From: Sutterella seckii
Lineage (GTDB): Bacteria; Pseudomonadota; Gammaproteobacteria; Burkholderiales; Burkholderiaceae_F
Length of the DNA: 64,000 nucleotides
Direction: 5' to 3'
NCBI RefSeq assembly: GCF_009183815.1
Contig: NZ_WEHX01000004.1
Coordinates: 1-64,000, forward strand
In this document: positions 33,473 to 43,426 of the stretch, one piece after another
Layout of the letters: each line of letters starts with the position of its first letter
Numbering within the stretch: the first letter of the stretch is position 1
The notes under the pieces: generated by a model
Told to the model about the DNA's origin: nothing
Seen by the model: only the letters and a program-made list of their open reading frames with translations
The model's database searches: none
Translations under genes and position numbers: made by a program

Positions 33473-34690
33473 CTAATGAGTATTTCCGGCTTCGGCGGAG
33501 GGCGGAGAAATGAGGGTCAGAATGATGGCGGCAAGAACAAGAAGCGCTGCAAGAAAATAGGGCGTGCCGGCAGAGGGATCCGTCGGGGCGCTTTGCGAGG
33601 TAAAGAAAAGCAGCGGCGTGCCGAGAAGCGGACTGACGGCGCCCGTGAAGCTGTTTAGGGAACTGGCTGCGCCGAGCCGCACGCCCTGCGTTGTCGGTGA
33701 TCCTGTGCGGCTGATGACGCTCTGGAGCGTCGGACCCACGACGCCCATGAGAGAGAAGAGAGCGAGGAGAGGCAGCAGAAATGTGCCGGCAGTGGAAAAG
33801 CCGATGCCGATCAGGGCGGCGAAGCCGCAAAAGAGTCCGGTGAAGACAAGCTGCGTGGGCGTGAGCCTGGCGGAAAGACGAGGCAATATCCAGCCTTGCG
33901 TGACGGTAATGGCGGCTCCCAGGACAAAGATGGAAATGCCGATCATCTTCGGGGTCCAGCCGTAGCGGAATTCCGTATAGAGCGCCCAGGTGCACTGCAT
34001 CAGGCTCTGAGAGAGCGTATAGAGCGTGATGACGAAAAGAATCGGCAGGACCATGCGCTCTCTGGAAAGCGCAAGAAGCGACGAAAAGGGATTGAAGCGC
34101 TTTAATGTAAACGGGTCGCGCGCCGGTGCCCGGAGGCTTTCCGGAAGTACGAAGAGGCCGTAGAGGAAGTTGAGCGCGCAGATGATGCCGGCAATCAGGA
34201 AGGGTCTGCTCGGATCCGTTTCGCCCAGCATGCCGCCCACGGCCGGGCCGAGAATGAAGGCGACGCCGAAAATGGCTCCGATGCGGCCGAATGCGGCGGT
34301 ACGGCTGGACTCATCCGTGACGTCTGCAATGTAGGCTTGCGCGACGACGATGTTGGAGCTCATGGCGCCTCCAAGAATGCGCGAGAGAAGGATAAGCCAG
34401 AGTGAATCGCAGAAGGCCGGAACGAGCATCATGACCGCAAGGCCGAGGATGCCCGTCAGAAGAACCGGGCGGCGCCCGAGACGATCAGATATGGCTCCGA
34501 TCGCAGGGGCGGAAAAGAACTGCATCAGACCGTAGCTCACCATGATGGCGCCGTACCAGGACGCCTGAGCATCGGGTGAGGATGCTAGCGTGCCGATGAG
34601 CCGCGGCAGCACCGGGATGATGAGCCCGATGCCCAGCGCGTCAAGAAACACGCAGGCAAGGACGAAGCCTGCGGCTGGCGTTCTGACCAT
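33473..34690 (-). CDS. MFS drug/proton antiporter, TetA-like family
   Basis: A 405-residue protein with twelve predicted helices. It has the family start FVLACVFLDALGIGLIIPVLPRLIG and the loop 2-3 motif GAISDRLGRRPVLLTG. Motif C-like AFILGPAVGGMLGE follows in helix 5. Sequence order is that of the TetA/TCR class, but this is a chromosomal relative without diagnostic resistance residues, and I do not assign it a drug. It is preceded by AGGAGGAAATAA-like purine tract on the other strand and stands alone. No terminator was seen downstream. Confidence 0.85.
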   Translation of the reverse strand: MVRTPAAGFVLACVFLDALGIGLIIPVLPRLIGTLASSPDAQASWYGAIMVSYGLMQFFSAPAIGAISDRLGRRPVLLTGILGLAVMMLVPAFCDSLWLILLSRILGGAMSSNIVVAQAYIADVTDESSRTAAFGRIGAIFGVAFILGPAVGGMLGETDPSRPFLIAGIICALNFLYGLFVLPESLRAPARDPFTLKRFNPFSSLLALSRERMVLPILFVITLYTLSQSLMQCTWALYTEFRYGWTPKMIGISIFVLGAAITVTQGWILPRLSARLTPTQLVFTGLFCGFAALIGIGFSTAGTFLLPLLALFSLMGVVGPTLQSVISRTGSPTTQGVRLGAASSLNSFTGAVSPLLGTPLLFFTSQSAPTDPSAGTPYFLAALLVLAAIILTLISPPSAEAGNTH

Positions 34691-35121
34691 GGAAGAGGAC
34701 CGAAAAGCAGATAAGTGAGGAGGAAATAATAGCCGGACAGCAATCCCTCTATAAATTCAGATGATTTGCTTAGCAAGAATGATATGAATCAGAATAAATC
34801 CCTTCTCTCAACATTTCAGGAGGGTTGAAGCGAGGAATATCGGGAGGATGACTCAGGCGCTTCCCTCGATCCCCTGCTAGTGTTGGGAATGCAGGCTCTA
34901 AAGACGTGCGCGCCTCCATACGGAAAGCGCTCAGGCCTCTAGCGGACTGCTGAACAATGGAGGCTGCGGATTCAGAGCAAACTCATCCGCATCCCAAGAG
35001 AAAAATATCAGAGCGGTTTTTTCTGCAGCTCCGAAGCATTCGGAGCGGATCCTCAATCAATGCAGCAGATTCCGTCAGACGATCGGGTTTTACTTTTTCC
35101 CCGAATCCGGAGCACTAGTTT
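34691..35121. other. 431-bp divergent intergenic region with hairpins, no gene seen
   Basis: The region lies between the divergent MFS and sstT genes. GCTCCGAA (35028-35035) and TTCGGAGC (35039-35046) form a perfect 8-bp hairpin with a three-base loop, about 75 bp before sstT. The ribosome-binding site of sstT is weak (CCGGAGCACTAGTTT). I see no convincing -35/-10 pair and no coding frame. Confidence 0.4.
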
Positions 35122-36351
35122 ATGAAGCGCGTTTTTCAGTTTGCGATGCCGTTTCTCCAGGCATCGCTTGTCAAGCAGATCGTAGTCGGCCTTGTTCTAG
35201 GCATAGCGCTCGGCCTTACCTTCCCTGAAGTCGCCAAGAGCGTCGGTCTCCTCGGCAGCCTCTTTGTCGCAGCACTGAAGGGCGTGGCGCCGATCCTCGT
35301 CTTCGTGCTCGTGATGTCGTCGATTGCCAATCAGCAGATTGCAGGCGACCGCCACATCAAGCCGATTGTCGTGCTTTATCTTCTCGGCACTTTTGCTGCC
35401 GCGCTCATTGCCGTAGGCGCAAGCTTCCTCTGGCCGACGTCCATTGCGCTGTCCGTGACGGATCAGGCAGTTTCGGCGCCGAGCGGCATTATGGAAGTGT
35501 TCCGCAACCTGCTGCTGCAGGCCGTCGACAATCCTGTAAACGCCATCAGCAAGGGCAATTACATCAGCATTCTTGTGTGGGCGATCGCCATGGGCGTGGT
35601 GCTCCGCCATGCGCACAGCTCCACGCGTGAAGTGCTGCTCGACGCTGCCCGTGCCGTGGAATTCATCGTCCGCCTCGTCATCCGTTTTGCCCCCTTCGGC
35701 ATTTTCGGTCTTGTCGCTTCCACGCTTGCGACGACCGGGCTCGAAGCCTTCGCCGGTTATCTGAAGGTGCTCGCGGTGCTCGTCGGCACGATGTTCTTCA
35801 TCGCGCTTGTCGTCAATCCGTTCCTCGTCTGGCTCTGCATTCGCAGGAACCCGTATCCCTACACGCTGATGACGCTGCGTGAATCGGGCGTTGCCGCTTT
35901 CTTCACCCGTTCGTCCGCTGCCAATATTCCGGTGAATCTTGAGATCTGCCGCCGGCTGGGCCTTCCGGAGGCTACCTATTCGATCTCCATTCCGGTTGGC
36001 GCCACCGTCAACATGCAGGGCGCGGCGATCACGATTACGGTGCTTACGCTCGCGGGCGTCCATACGCTCGGCATGCCTGTAGACGTCCTTTCGGCCATCT
36101 TCCTCTCCTTCGTTGCTGCGATCTGCGCGGCAGGCGCCTCCGGCGTTCCGGGAGGTTCGCTCATGCTGATTCCGCTTGCCTGCGGTCTTTTCGGCATTGA
36201 CCAGAACACCGCCATGCAGGTGGTTGCGGTCGGCTTCATCATCGGCGTGGTGCAGGACTCCTGCGAAACGGCGCTTAACTCTTCAGCCGACGCACTCTTT
36301 ACGATTGCCGCCTGCAAGCGTGCTGAACGCCTGGAAGGGAAGGGAGAATAA
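35122..36351 (+). CDS. sstT: Serine/threonine:sodium symporter
   Basis: A 409-residue dicarboxylate/amino acid:cation symporter family member. The C-terminal half matches SstT closely: [62 protein letters not shown], then [28 protein letters not shown]. These are the substrate and sodium sites of the family. It imports serine and threonine, which can feed pyruvate to the oxidoreductase encoded at 20.9 kb. A strong terminator follows. Confidence 0.95.
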   Translation: MKRVFQFAMPFLQASLVKQIVVGLVLGIALGLTFPEVAKSVGLLGSLFVAALKGVAPILVFVLVMSSIANQQIAGDRHIKPIVVLYLLGTFAAALIAVGASFLWPTSIALSVTDQAVSAPSGIMEVFRNLLLQAVDNPVNAISKGNYISILVWAIAMGVVLRHAHSSTREVLLDAARAVEFIVRLVIRFAPFGIFGLVASTLATTGLEAFAGYLKVLAVLVGTMFFIALVVNPFLVWLCIRRNPYPYTLMTLRESGVAAFFTRSSAANIPVNLEICRRLGLPEATYSISIPVGATVNMQGAAITITVLTLAGVHTLGMPVDVLSAIFLSFVAAICAAGASGVPGGSLMLIPLACGLFGIDQNTAMQVVAVGFIIGVVQDSCETALNSSADALFTIAACKRAERLEGKGE

Positions 36352-36379
36352 TTTCCTCCTGATTCCAGCATGAATCCGA

Positions 36380-36420
36380 GAACGCCCTGCCGCGGAATTC
36401 CTGCGGCAGGGCGTTCTTTT
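36380..36420 (+). terminator. Intrinsic terminator after sstT
   Basis: GAACGCCCTGCCGC (36380-36393) and GCGGCAGGGCGTTC (36403-36416) form a perfect 14-bp stem followed by TTTT. Confidence 0.95.
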
Positions 36421-36461
36421 AGAATGCAGAGCTTCGAATTCACTTTCCTGGTCAAATATTC

Positions 36462-38297
36462 ATGCGCCGCTATTCATCCGCTTTGGAAGCGCTTCAGCAG
36501 GTCTTCGGATACGACACTTTCCGCGGATTTCAGAAAGAGGTTGTTGAGACCGTTGTCGGCGGCGAGGATGCGCTTGTGCTCATGCCGACGGGCGGCGGGA
36601 AAAGTCTCTGCTACCAGATACCGGCGCTTCTGCGCGACGGCGTGGCCATTGTGGTTTCACCGCTTATTGCGCTCATGCATGATCAGGTGGATGCGCTCGA
36701 GGAGCTTGGCGTCCGGGCGGCATACCTGAATTCGACGCTTCTGCCTGAGGAGGCTGTGGAAGTCAGAAACCAGGTCCGGCGCGGCGAAATCGACCTGCTT
36801 TACGTTTCTCCTGAGCGCCTTCTGATGTCCTCCATGCTCTCTTTTCTGAAGGAGCTCCGGATTTCTCTCTTTGCGATTGACGAAGCGCACTGCGTAAGCA
36901 TCTGGGGACACGACTTCCGGCCGGAATACAGCAAGCTTTCAATCCTGAAGGAAGCCTTCCCGCAGGTGCCGAGAATTGCGCTCACCGCGACGGCAGATCA
37001 GAAGACGAGAGAGGAGATCGTGGAAAAGCTCCTCCTTAATCCGCGCAAATTCATTGCGAGCTTTGACCGGCCCAACATCTTCTACAGGATTGTGGATAAG
37101 CACAACGTGAAGGAGCAGGTCGCGCACTTCATCCGCACGGAGCATCCCGGCGAATGCGGAGTCGTCTATTGTCTCGCTCGCAGCACCTGTGAGGATGTCT
37201 GCGAATTTCTGCAGACGAGAGGCGTGCGTGCGGTTTTCTATCATGCCGGCCTCTCCTCTGAGGAGCGCGCCGCGCGTCTTGCGCTTTTCCAGCGCGAGGA
37301 TGACGTCGTCATGGTGGCGACCATCGCTTTCGGCATGGGCATTGACAAGCCCAATGTGCGCTTCGTCGCGCATGTCGACATGCCGAAATCGATTGAAGGG
37401 TATTTTCAGGAAACCGGGCGTGCCGGGCGCGACGGGCTCCCTTCTGACGCCTGGATGGCGTACGGCCTCCGGGATGTGGTGAGCCAGCGCAGGTTCATTG
37501 AGCAGAGCGACGCCGACGAACTCTATAAGCAGCTCTCCACGCAGAAGCTCGATGCCATGCTCGGCCTCGCGGAAGCCTGCGACTGCCGCCGGGTGCGGCT
37601 CCTTGCCTATTTCGGAGAAAAAAGCGAACCCTGCGGCAAATGCGACAACTGCGTCAATCCGCCGAAAATCTGGGATGCGACGCTTGCGGCCCAAAAGCTC
37701 ATCAGCTGCATCTGGCGCATTCAGCAGAAGTCCGGGACAAGCTTCGGCGCAAAACACGTCATCGACGTGCTTGTCGGCAAGGAAACTGAACGGGTTCTCT
37801 CCTGCGGTCATACTCAGCTGAGCACCTGGGGAATCGGCAAGGATCTCAATGATCAGCAGTGGCGGGCAGTGCTTCGGCAGCTGATTGCCCGGCACGTGGT
37901 GTGGGTTGATGCCGAGCGGCACAACGTACTGAGGCTCGGACAGCTTGCCAACAATCTGCTTCGCGGGGAAATTAAGGTCGAAGTACGCCGCGAGGTGATT
38001 GATCAGCCTGAAGGAAAATCGCACCGGGCGCAGGCCAAGGCTTCACGAGATGAAATTCTGGCGGGCCTTGGAGGAGGTGCCCGACAGATCTTTGAAGCCC
38101 TCAGAAAATGGAGGCGCGAGACGGCGCGCGCCCTCAATAAGCCTCCTTATGTGATTTTCCCCGACCGCACGCTTCTTGAAATCGCACGCAGAAAGCCTGT
38201 TACCCTTGACGCCATGCTCGGCATTCCCGGCGTCGGCAGAAGAAAGCTTGAAAGCTATGCCGAGGAGATCATCAGAATTGTGCGGGCGGAGTGCTGA
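36462..38297 (+). CDS. recQ: ATP-dependent DNA helicase RecQ
   Basis: A 611-residue 3'-5' helicase acting in recombination and fork repair. Motif I is GGGKSLCYQIPALL, motif II DEAHC, motif III ALTATAD, motif V FGMGIDKPNVR and motif VI QETGRAGRDG. The zinc-binding RQC region shows CDCRRVRLLAYFGE and CGKCDNC, and an HRDC domain occupies about residues 535-611 (PDRTLLEIARRKPVTLDAMLGIPGVGRRKLESYAEEI). Length matches E. coli RecQ. It is read separately from sstT. Confidence 0.97.
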   Translation: MRRYSSALEALQQVFGYDTFRGFQKEVVETVVGGEDALVLMPTGGGKSLCYQIPALLRDGVAIVVSPLIALMHDQVDALEELGVRAAYLNSTLLPEEAVEVRNQVRRGEIDLLYVSPERLLMSSMLSFLKELRISLFAIDEAHCVSIWGHDFRPEYSKLSILKEAFPQVPRIALTATADQKTREEIVEKLLLNPRKFIASFDRPNIFYRIVDKHNVKEQVAHFIRTEHPGECGVVYCLARSTCEDVCEFLQTRGVRAVFYHAGLSSEERAARLALFQREDDVVMVATIAFGMGIDKPNVRFVAHVDMPKSIEGYFQETGRAGRDGLPSDAWMAYGLRDVVSQRRFIEQSDADELYKQLSTQKLDAMLGLAEACDCRRVRLLAYFGEKSEPCGKCDNCVNPPKIWDATLAAQKLISCIWRIQQKSGTSFGAKHVIDVLVGKETERVLSCGHTQLSTWGIGKDLNDQQWRAVLRQLIARHVVWVDAERHNVLRLGQLANNLLRGEIKVEVRREVIDQPEGKSHRAQAKASRDEILAGLGGGARQIFEALRKWRRETARALNKPPYVIFPDRTLLEIARRKPVTLDAMLGIPGVGRRKLESYAEEIIRIVRAEC

Positions 38298-38309
38298 CAG
38301 AAAGGCGCT

Positions 38310-39089
38310 TCAGGCTTTCGGAGTCGTTACGCGGGGCTTCTGCTTCCTGTTGGCCAGAATGCGGTCAAAAAGGGAATTGGGGATGAGCCGCATGATTTTG
38401 GCGAGCACGCCCATCTGCCAGGGAATGACGCGGTAGGTTGTGCGTTCCGTAATGGCTTTAACCGCTTCGCGGGCAAAGTCGTCGGGTTCCATGATGAACG
38501 GCATCTTGTAGGGATTCTCTGCCGTAAGCGGCGTCCGGACAAAACCCGGGCAGATGGTGCTCACGAGAATGCCGTATTTCTGCAGCTCAATGCGCAGGCT
38601 CTCGCAGTAGGTGATGACAGCGGATTTGCTCGCGCAATAGGCTTCAGAACCGGGAAGCCCCCTGATGCCGGCGACGGAGCCCATCCCGACGAGCTGCCCG
38701 TAGCCGCGCGCCTTCATGGGCTCAATGAAGGGATGGAAGGTGTAGGCCATGGCGAAGACATTGATGCGGTAGACGGCTTCGAGCATATCGAGGTCTTCCT
38801 CGTACTCCGTTTTGACGCCGTGCGAAATGCCGGCGTTGGCGATAACGAGCGTCGTGCCTCCCGAGCGGCATTCGAACTCCCGGGCGGCGGCAAAGATTTC
38901 CTCACGATTGGTGACGTCGGCAGGGAGCACAAAATGGCGCTTTAAGCCGCCGTTCAGGGAATCTGCAAGCTCTTCAAGACGATCGCGGCTGCGGGCCACC
39001 AGGCCAACGGTGGCGCCGCGGGCTGCGTAGGCGCGTGCAAGCGCAGCGCCGATGCCGCTTGATGCGCCGGTAATGAAAACATTGAGCAC
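38310..39089 (-). CDS. Short-chain dehydrogenase/reductase
   Basis: A 259-residue NAD(P)-dependent oxidoreductase of the classical SDR type. It has the cofactor motif TGASSGIGAALA, NAG at the strand beta-4 site (VIANAGISHG) and the catalytic S-Y-K (GSVAGIRGLPGSEAYCASKSA). The C-terminal 20 residues are basic (ILANRKQKPRVTTPKA). Translation starts at GTG 39089 with AGAGG seven bases before it. The substrate is unknown. It lies downstream of dsbA beyond a terminator. Confidence 0.92.
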   Translation of the reverse strand: MLNVFITGASSGIGAALARAYAARGATVGLVARSRDRLEELADSLNGGLKRHFVLPADVTNREEIFAAAREFECRSGGTTLVIANAGISHGVKTEYEEDLDMLEAVYRINVFAMAYTFHPFIEPMKARGYGQLVGMGSVAGIRGLPGSEAYCASKSAVITYCESLRIELQKYGILVSTICPGFVRTPLTAENPYKMPFIMEPDDFAREAVKAITERTTYRVIPWQMGVLAKIMRLIPNSLFDRILANRKQKPRVTTPKA

Positions 39090-39103
39090 AGGAAAACCTC
39101 TGA

Positions 39104-39143
39104 ATATAAAAAGAGGCGTTTCGGATGACGGCTCCGAAACGCC
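39104..39143 (-). terminator. Intrinsic terminator after dsbA
   Basis: GGCGTTTCGGA and TCCGAAACGCC (39115-39125 and 39133-39143) form an 11-bp stem. The minus strand continues into TCTTTTTAT, so it terminates transcription from dsbA. Confidence 0.92.
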
Positions 39144-39171
39144 CCGTCCTTAATGGAAAAAGAAAGACGAA

Positions 39172-39813
39172 TCAGCGGCGCTGAGCACGAACCTGATCAA
39201 CGAGGTACGAGATGCAGGCCGGAGTCGCTTCACGCGTGCCGACAAGATGGGGACCGGTGGAATAGATGCCGCCCACGCCGATCATCGGCGTGCTGTCGAT
39301 CTGGTAGCTGTTCCAGTACTGCGTAGCCTGGCGGGACTTGTTCATGACGCTGAAGGAGCGCATGGTCTGTTCCCACTTCTTGCCGTCGACGCCGGCCTTC
39401 GTCATGAAGTCGAGAATGTCGGGGGCAGGATTGTCGTAGTTGTAGGGATGCTCCTGATAAATCACGCTCTCGAAGAACTTCATGTGAAGCTGGTCGAGCA
39501 GGCCGAGCGCTTCAAGCGCGAAGTAGGTCTGCGTGAAGGGCTGGAATTTCTGCTGCCAGGCAACCGGGCACACGCGGATGGTCACGTCCTTGGGCGCGGT
39601 CTTGGCCCATTTTTCAAAATGCGGCGCAAACTGCAGGCAGTGCGGGCAGGTATAGGCGAAGAACTCCACGACTTCGATTGTGTCGCGCGGCGTGGGCGCC
39701 GGAGGATTCACGATGAGGTATTCCTTACCGGCGGTATAGGTCGGCGCGGCAAGAAGGGAACCGGAAGCCGGGGCGAGCGCTGCGGCAAGAACAACCTGGC
39801 GACGAGAAAGCAT
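39172..39813 (-). CDS. dsbA: Thiol:disulfide interchange protein DsbA
   Basis: A 213-residue periplasmic oxidase that forms disulfide bonds. The signal peptide is at 1-22 (RRQVVLAAALAPASGSLLAA). The thioredoxin fold carries the active site FFAYTCPHCLQFAPHFEKW (CPHC at 56-59) and the cis-Pro loop STPMIGVGG near residue 170. It is in the conserved group argS - SPOR protein - dsbA found in Burkholderiales, separated from the SPOR gene by 41 bp. Its substrates probably include exported haem proteins and outer-membrane proteins. Confidence 0.94.
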   Translation of the reverse strand: MLSRRQVVLAAALAPASGSLLAAPTYTAGKEYLIVNPPAPTPRDTIEVVEFFAYTCPHCLQFAPHFEKWAKTAPKDVTIRVCPVAWQQKFQPFTQTYFALEALGLLDQLHMKFFESVIYQEHPYNYDNPAPDILDFMTKAGVDGKKWEQTMRSFSVMNKSRQATQYWNSYQIDSTPMIGVGGIYSTGPHLVGTREATPACISYLVDQVRAQRR

Positions 39814-39854
39814 TGTGCGTAATCCTTTTTGAGTGTGCAGTTCCGAAGGGGCGT

Positions 39855-40379
39855 TTACTGCTTGTCCTGAACAATAACAGGATTCAGTCCCTGGTCAGAA
39901 AGACTGTTGAGGACTTCCTGAGCGGCAGTCTTGGAAGCAAAGGGGCCGACGCGGACCCGCCAGTTGGAACCTGACTGGCGGATTTGCGCGCCGATGCCCT
40001 GCATGGCAAGGTTGGCGGCACTTGTTTCTGCATCACCCTGCTTTGAGAATGATCCCACCTGAACCCAGAAGCTTTGAGCTGAGGAAGGAGCCTTTTCTGT
40101 TTCAGAAGTTGAATTTCTGGCAACGGTAACAGTACGTACGCTTCCTGCTTCCTGAGAGGCATCGGCAGCATCGTTCTGCTGATTGAGCCGCGCATTGGGA
40201 TCCACGCCGCCCGCGAGCTTCGCGGCGGGATCCACATCAGCGGTCACGCGATCAACCTTGTCGACGAAAGGCACCGGACTTTTGGCAATGACCAGCATTG
40301 CGCCGGCGGCGATGCCGAGACCGGTAACCACGCCGATGAGAAAGCCGGCAAAGCCGGCAGCGAATCCGCTTTTTGCCAC
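39855..40379 (-). CDS. SPOR-domain membrane protein (FtsN-like)
   Basis: A 174-residue protein with a short cytosolic start, one membrane helix (about 7-31, AGFAGFLIGVVTGLGIAAGAMLVIA), a low-complexity polar linker (about 50-100) and a C-terminal SPOR domain (about 102-174, FWVQVGSFSKQGDAETSAANL to RVGPFASKTAAQEVL). SPOR domains bind denuded peptidoglycan at the septum, so a cell-division role is likely. It starts at GTG 40379 with GGAG upstream and follows argS by 20 bp. It is shorter than E. coli FtsN. Confidence 0.88.
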   Translation of the reverse strand: MAKSGFAAGFAGFLIGVVTGLGIAAGAMLVIAKSPVPFVDKVDRVTADVDPAAKLAGGVDPNARLNQQNDAADASQEAGSVRTVTVARNSTSETEKAPSSAQSFWVQVGSFSKQGDAETSAANLAMQGIGAQIRQSGSNWRVRVGPFASKTAAQEVLNSLSDQGLNPVIVQDKQ

Positions 40380-40399
40380 TTCAAGGCTCCCAGACCAGG

Positions 40400-42169
40400 T
40401 TATTCAGATTTTTCTTCAGCCGGTTCCTCTTCGCGGCGGCTCATGCGCTCAGGGGCGGAAATGCCGAGAAGACGGAGGCCGTTGCCAAGCACCTGACGGG
40501 CTGCGGCGAGAAGCGCGAGACGGGCATTGCGTTCGGCATCATTCTCAACCACCACGCGTTCGGCGTTGTAGAAGGCATGGAACGTGGCCGCCAGGTTCTT
40601 GAGGTAGTAGCAGAGCACGTGCGGCGCATGATCGCGCGCCGCAACGCGCAGCGTGGCCGGATATTCCGCAATGGCGCCGATGAGCGCTTCGCTCGCTTTG
40701 GAATTGAGCGGCGAAAGATCGACTTCGGCGAGTTTGTCGTTTGCCGGCACGGCATAGCCCTGTTCGGCGGCGTTTGCAAAAACCGAGCAGATGCGGGCGT
40801 GCGCGTACTGCAGATAGTAGACCGGGTTTTCGTCGCTCTTTTGCTGGGCGAGCGTCACGTCGAAGACGAATTCTGCATCGGCCTTGCGCGAAACCAGGAA
40901 GTAGCGGGCAGCATCGCGGCCGGCCCAGTCGACCAGATCGCGAAGCGTCACGTAATTGCCCGAGCGCTTGCTCATCTTCACGGGTTCGCCGTCCTTGATG
41001 ACGGAGAGCATCTTGTGAAGGATGTATTCCGGGAAGGTCTTGGGAATTGAGATTCCGAGGACGCCCGAGGCAGCCTGAAGGCCTGCGCGGACGCGGGCGA
41101 TGGTGCCGTGATGGTCCGTGCCCTGAATGTTTACAGCCTTGGTGTAGCCGCGGCTGAACTTGTTGAGGTGGTAGGCGACGTCCGGCACAAAATAGGTGTA
41201 GGTGCCGTCAGCCTTCTTCATCACGCGGTCCTTATCGTCCGTAAGGCCGTTGCCGAGGTCCTCAAACGATGTGGTGCGAAGCCAGAGCGCGCCATCCTTT
41301 TCGTAGGTATTGCCCGAGTCGATGATCGCCTGAACGGTTTTCTGAACAGCGCCGGTGGAGTAAAGCGATGATTCGAGGAAGAAATTGTCGAATTTCACGC
41401 CGAGCGCAGAGAGGTCGTCGTCCTGTTCGTTGCGAAGGTACGCAACGGCATAACGACGGACGAGATCCGTATCCGTGTAGTCGCCGGAAGATTCAATGAC
41501 GCCGCCGGCATGCGGATGGACGGGCTTCTTGTCGAGAAAATCGCGGGCGATCGAGATGATGTATTCGCCGTGATAGGCATTTTCAGGGAGCTCGATGGCT
41601 TCGCCCTGAAGTTCGCGGCAGCGCAGCTGGACGGAGTGCGCAAGGTTTCCGATCTGAACGCCCGCATCGTTGTAGTAGAACTCGCGGGAAACCTTCCAGC
41701 CCTGGGAGCCGAGAAGATTGGCAAGCACGTCGCCCAAAGCGCCCTGGCGAGCATGGCCCAGGTGCAGGGGGCCGGTGGGATTCGCCGAAACGTACTCGAG
41801 AAGCACCGATTCCCCTTCATGCTCGCGGTTCGTGCCGTAAGCCTCGCCCTGACGAAGCACTTCGCCGATGATCGCCACGCGGGCATTCTGCGCAACGCGA
41901 ATGTTGATGAAGCCCGGTCCGGCGATCTCGACCGTGTCTACCGTCTGGGAAAAGGCTGGATCAGCCTTCATGGCGGCGACAAGCTCCTCGGCGATTGCAC
42001 GGGGATTTTTCTTCAGGCGACGGGCCAGCTGCAGAGCGCAGGTGCAGGCGATGTCGCCGTGCGTCGGATCCTTCGGGCGCTCAAGCGTCACAGGGGCGTC
42101 TTCGGCGCCGAGTTTGGCGAGAGCTCCGGCGATGAGCTTCTGAATGGCTTCTTTCTGATTGTCGAGCAT
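40400..42169 (-). CDS. argS: Arginyl-tRNA synthetase
   Basis: A 589-residue class Ia synthetase. The HIGH motif is HLGH in [20 protein letters not shown], and the KMSK signature is [12 protein letters not shown]. The N-terminal ArgRS additional domain (about 1-110) and C-terminal DALR-type anticodon domain (about 460-580, [15 protein letters not shown], then [17 protein letters not shown]) are readable. Size fits the family. It heads the argS - SPOR - dsbA block. Confidence 0.97.
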   Translation of the reverse strand: MLDNQKEAIQKLIAGALAKLGAEDAPVTLERPKDPTHGDIACTCALQLARRLKKNPRAIAEELVAAMKADPAFSQTVDTVEIAGPGFINIRVAQNARVAIIGEVLRQGEAYGTNREHEGESVLLEYVSANPTGPLHLGHARQGALGDVLANLLGSQGWKVSREFYYNDAGVQIGNLAHSVQLRCRELQGEAIELPENAYHGEYIISIARDFLDKKPVHPHAGGVIESSGDYTDTDLVRRYAVAYLRNEQDDDLSALGVKFDNFFLESSLYSTGAVQKTVQAIIDSGNTYEKDGALWLRTTSFEDLGNGLTDDKDRVMKKADGTYTYFVPDVAYHLNKFSRGYTKAVNIQGTDHHGTIARVRAGLQAASGVLGISIPKTFPEYILHKMLSVIKDGEPVKMSKRSGNYVTLRDLVDWAGRDAARYFLVSRKADAEFVFDVTLAQQKSDENPVYYLQYAHARICSVFANAAEQGYAVPANDKLAEVDLSPLNSKASEALIGAIAEYPATLRVAARDHAPHVLCYYLKNLAATFHAFYNAERVVVENDAERNARLALLAAARQVLGNGLRLLGISAPERMSRREEEPAEEKSE

Positions 42170-42217
42170 GGGAGAGAACGGGCTTCTAAGTATTGCGGGC
42201 GCTGATCGACTCTGAAA

Positions 42218-43015
42218 TCAGAGGCGCTTGTCGCGCTCGATCCAGGCGTAGGCCGAATGATTGTGAATGGATTCAAAGTTTTCCGCTTCGACGCGGTAGG
42301 CGACGACGCGGTCGTCGGCGTTGAGGGCCTTCGCCATGTCGCGAACGAGGTCTTCGACGAACTTCGGATGATCGTAGGCGTATTCGGTGACGTACTTTTC
42401 ATCCGAACGCTTCAGGCGGGACCAGAGCTGGCAGGAAGCAGAGTTTTCTGCAATGGCGACCTGCTCTTCAAAGCTCATGGGAGCCGAAAGGATAAGCGAG
42501 CTCGTCAGGTGCGAGCGCTGATTGTGCGCGCCGTAGCGGGAGATTTCCTTCGAGCAGGGGCAGAGGCTCGTTACCGGCGCAAGCGCTTCCTGGCGCACGG
42601 TTACCTCACCCTTAACCGACGTGGCGATGAGCGCGCACTGATAGTTCATGATGCTTTCGAGCTTGCTCACGGGCGCGATCTTGCGCACGAAGAAGGGAAA
42701 GCGGATTTCGATCGTGCCGTCCTCGGCATGAAGACGCTCGAGCATCTCTGCAAAGAGGCGGCGCATCAGATCAGCATCGAGCGGTTCGCTCAGCTCTTCC
42801 ATGAGCGCAATGAAGCGCGACATGTGCGTGCCTTTCTTGTCGGCAGGGAGCGAAACGGTCATGGTGATGTCGGCGACCGTATGCTGCGGCGCTTCACGGC
42901 CGGCAACAATAACCGGCAGCCGGATGCCGCGCACGCCGACGCGGTTAATGGCGATGTTGCGCTCGTCTTCGGAGGACTGTACGTCCGGGAGAGTCGTCTT
43001 ATTTTCAGCTTCCAT
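42218..43015 (-). CDS. folE2: GTP cyclohydrolase I, type II (FolE2)
   Basis: A 265-residue enzyme that makes dihydroneopterin triphosphate for folate synthesis, independent of zinc in contrast to FolE. It opens TLPDVQSSEDERNIAINRVGVRG and carries HLPADQKGTHMSRF-like SLPADKKGTHMSRFIALMEEL. The active-site motif is VTSLCPCSKEISRYGAHNQRSH and the C-terminus NHSAYAWIERDK. The start at ATG 43015 gives the normal family N-terminus; a longer frame to 43102 is open but unsupported. FolE2 genes are often controlled by Zur; no Zur box was recognised. Confidence 0.93.
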   Translation of the reverse strand: MEAENKTTLPDVQSSEDERNIAINRVGVRGIRLPVIVAGREAPQHTVADITMTVSLPADKKGTHMSRFIALMEELSEPLDADLMRRLFAEMLERLHAEDGTIEIRFPFFVRKIAPVSKLESIMNYQCALIATSVKGEVTVRQEALAPVTSLCPCSKEISRYGAHNQRSHLTSSLILSAPMSFEEQVAIAENSASCQLWSRLKRSDEKYVTEYAYDHPKFVEDLVRDMAKALNADDRVVAYRVEAENFESIHNHSAYAWIERDKRL

Positions 43016-43426
43016 GGCGAAAGTCTTATCTTTTATTTGGTGCGGGCTGACGTCCCCGATCATGAAGATGGGTCTCGCAGTCCTTTGAATGACTTCATGC
43101 ACGCGTCGGCTGGTCCGGCGTGAACGAGACGGCGGTCAGAGGCACGCGCGCAGATACCAGAAAAAACCTTAAGGGGTTTTTCCTTGAGTTGGGTGGCTAT
43201 CTTACTAGAGGTGCGCAGTGGATGCGCCCGCAGAGCGTGGGCCTAACTATGTAGACAGATACGATTTCTTGCATATTTCTGTCGTCTGCAATGATTTTGA
43301 GGTCGCGGAAGGTCTGAGAACGAGAAATATGCGGCCCATGCGCCCGATATACTTTTGACACATGACGCTGATAGAAGGAAGCAGGAAAGCCTCCCGCAAC
43401 GGGCGTCATAGAGTAGAGAGACAACG
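43016..43426. other. 411-bp intergenic region with one terminator-like hairpin
   Basis: AAAAACC (43162-43168) and GGTTTTT (43175-43181) form a 7-bp stem with T-runs on both strands. A consensus TTGACA at 43355-43360 lies 66 bp before the next gene but lacks a convincing -10 at the right distance. TATACT occurs at 43348-43353. No gene is seen. Confidence 0.4.

Noticed and set aside
43016-43240. Tetrahydrofolate riboswitch or Zur box for folE2
   Set aside because: No recognisable core for either was seen; only a short terminator-like stem is present.
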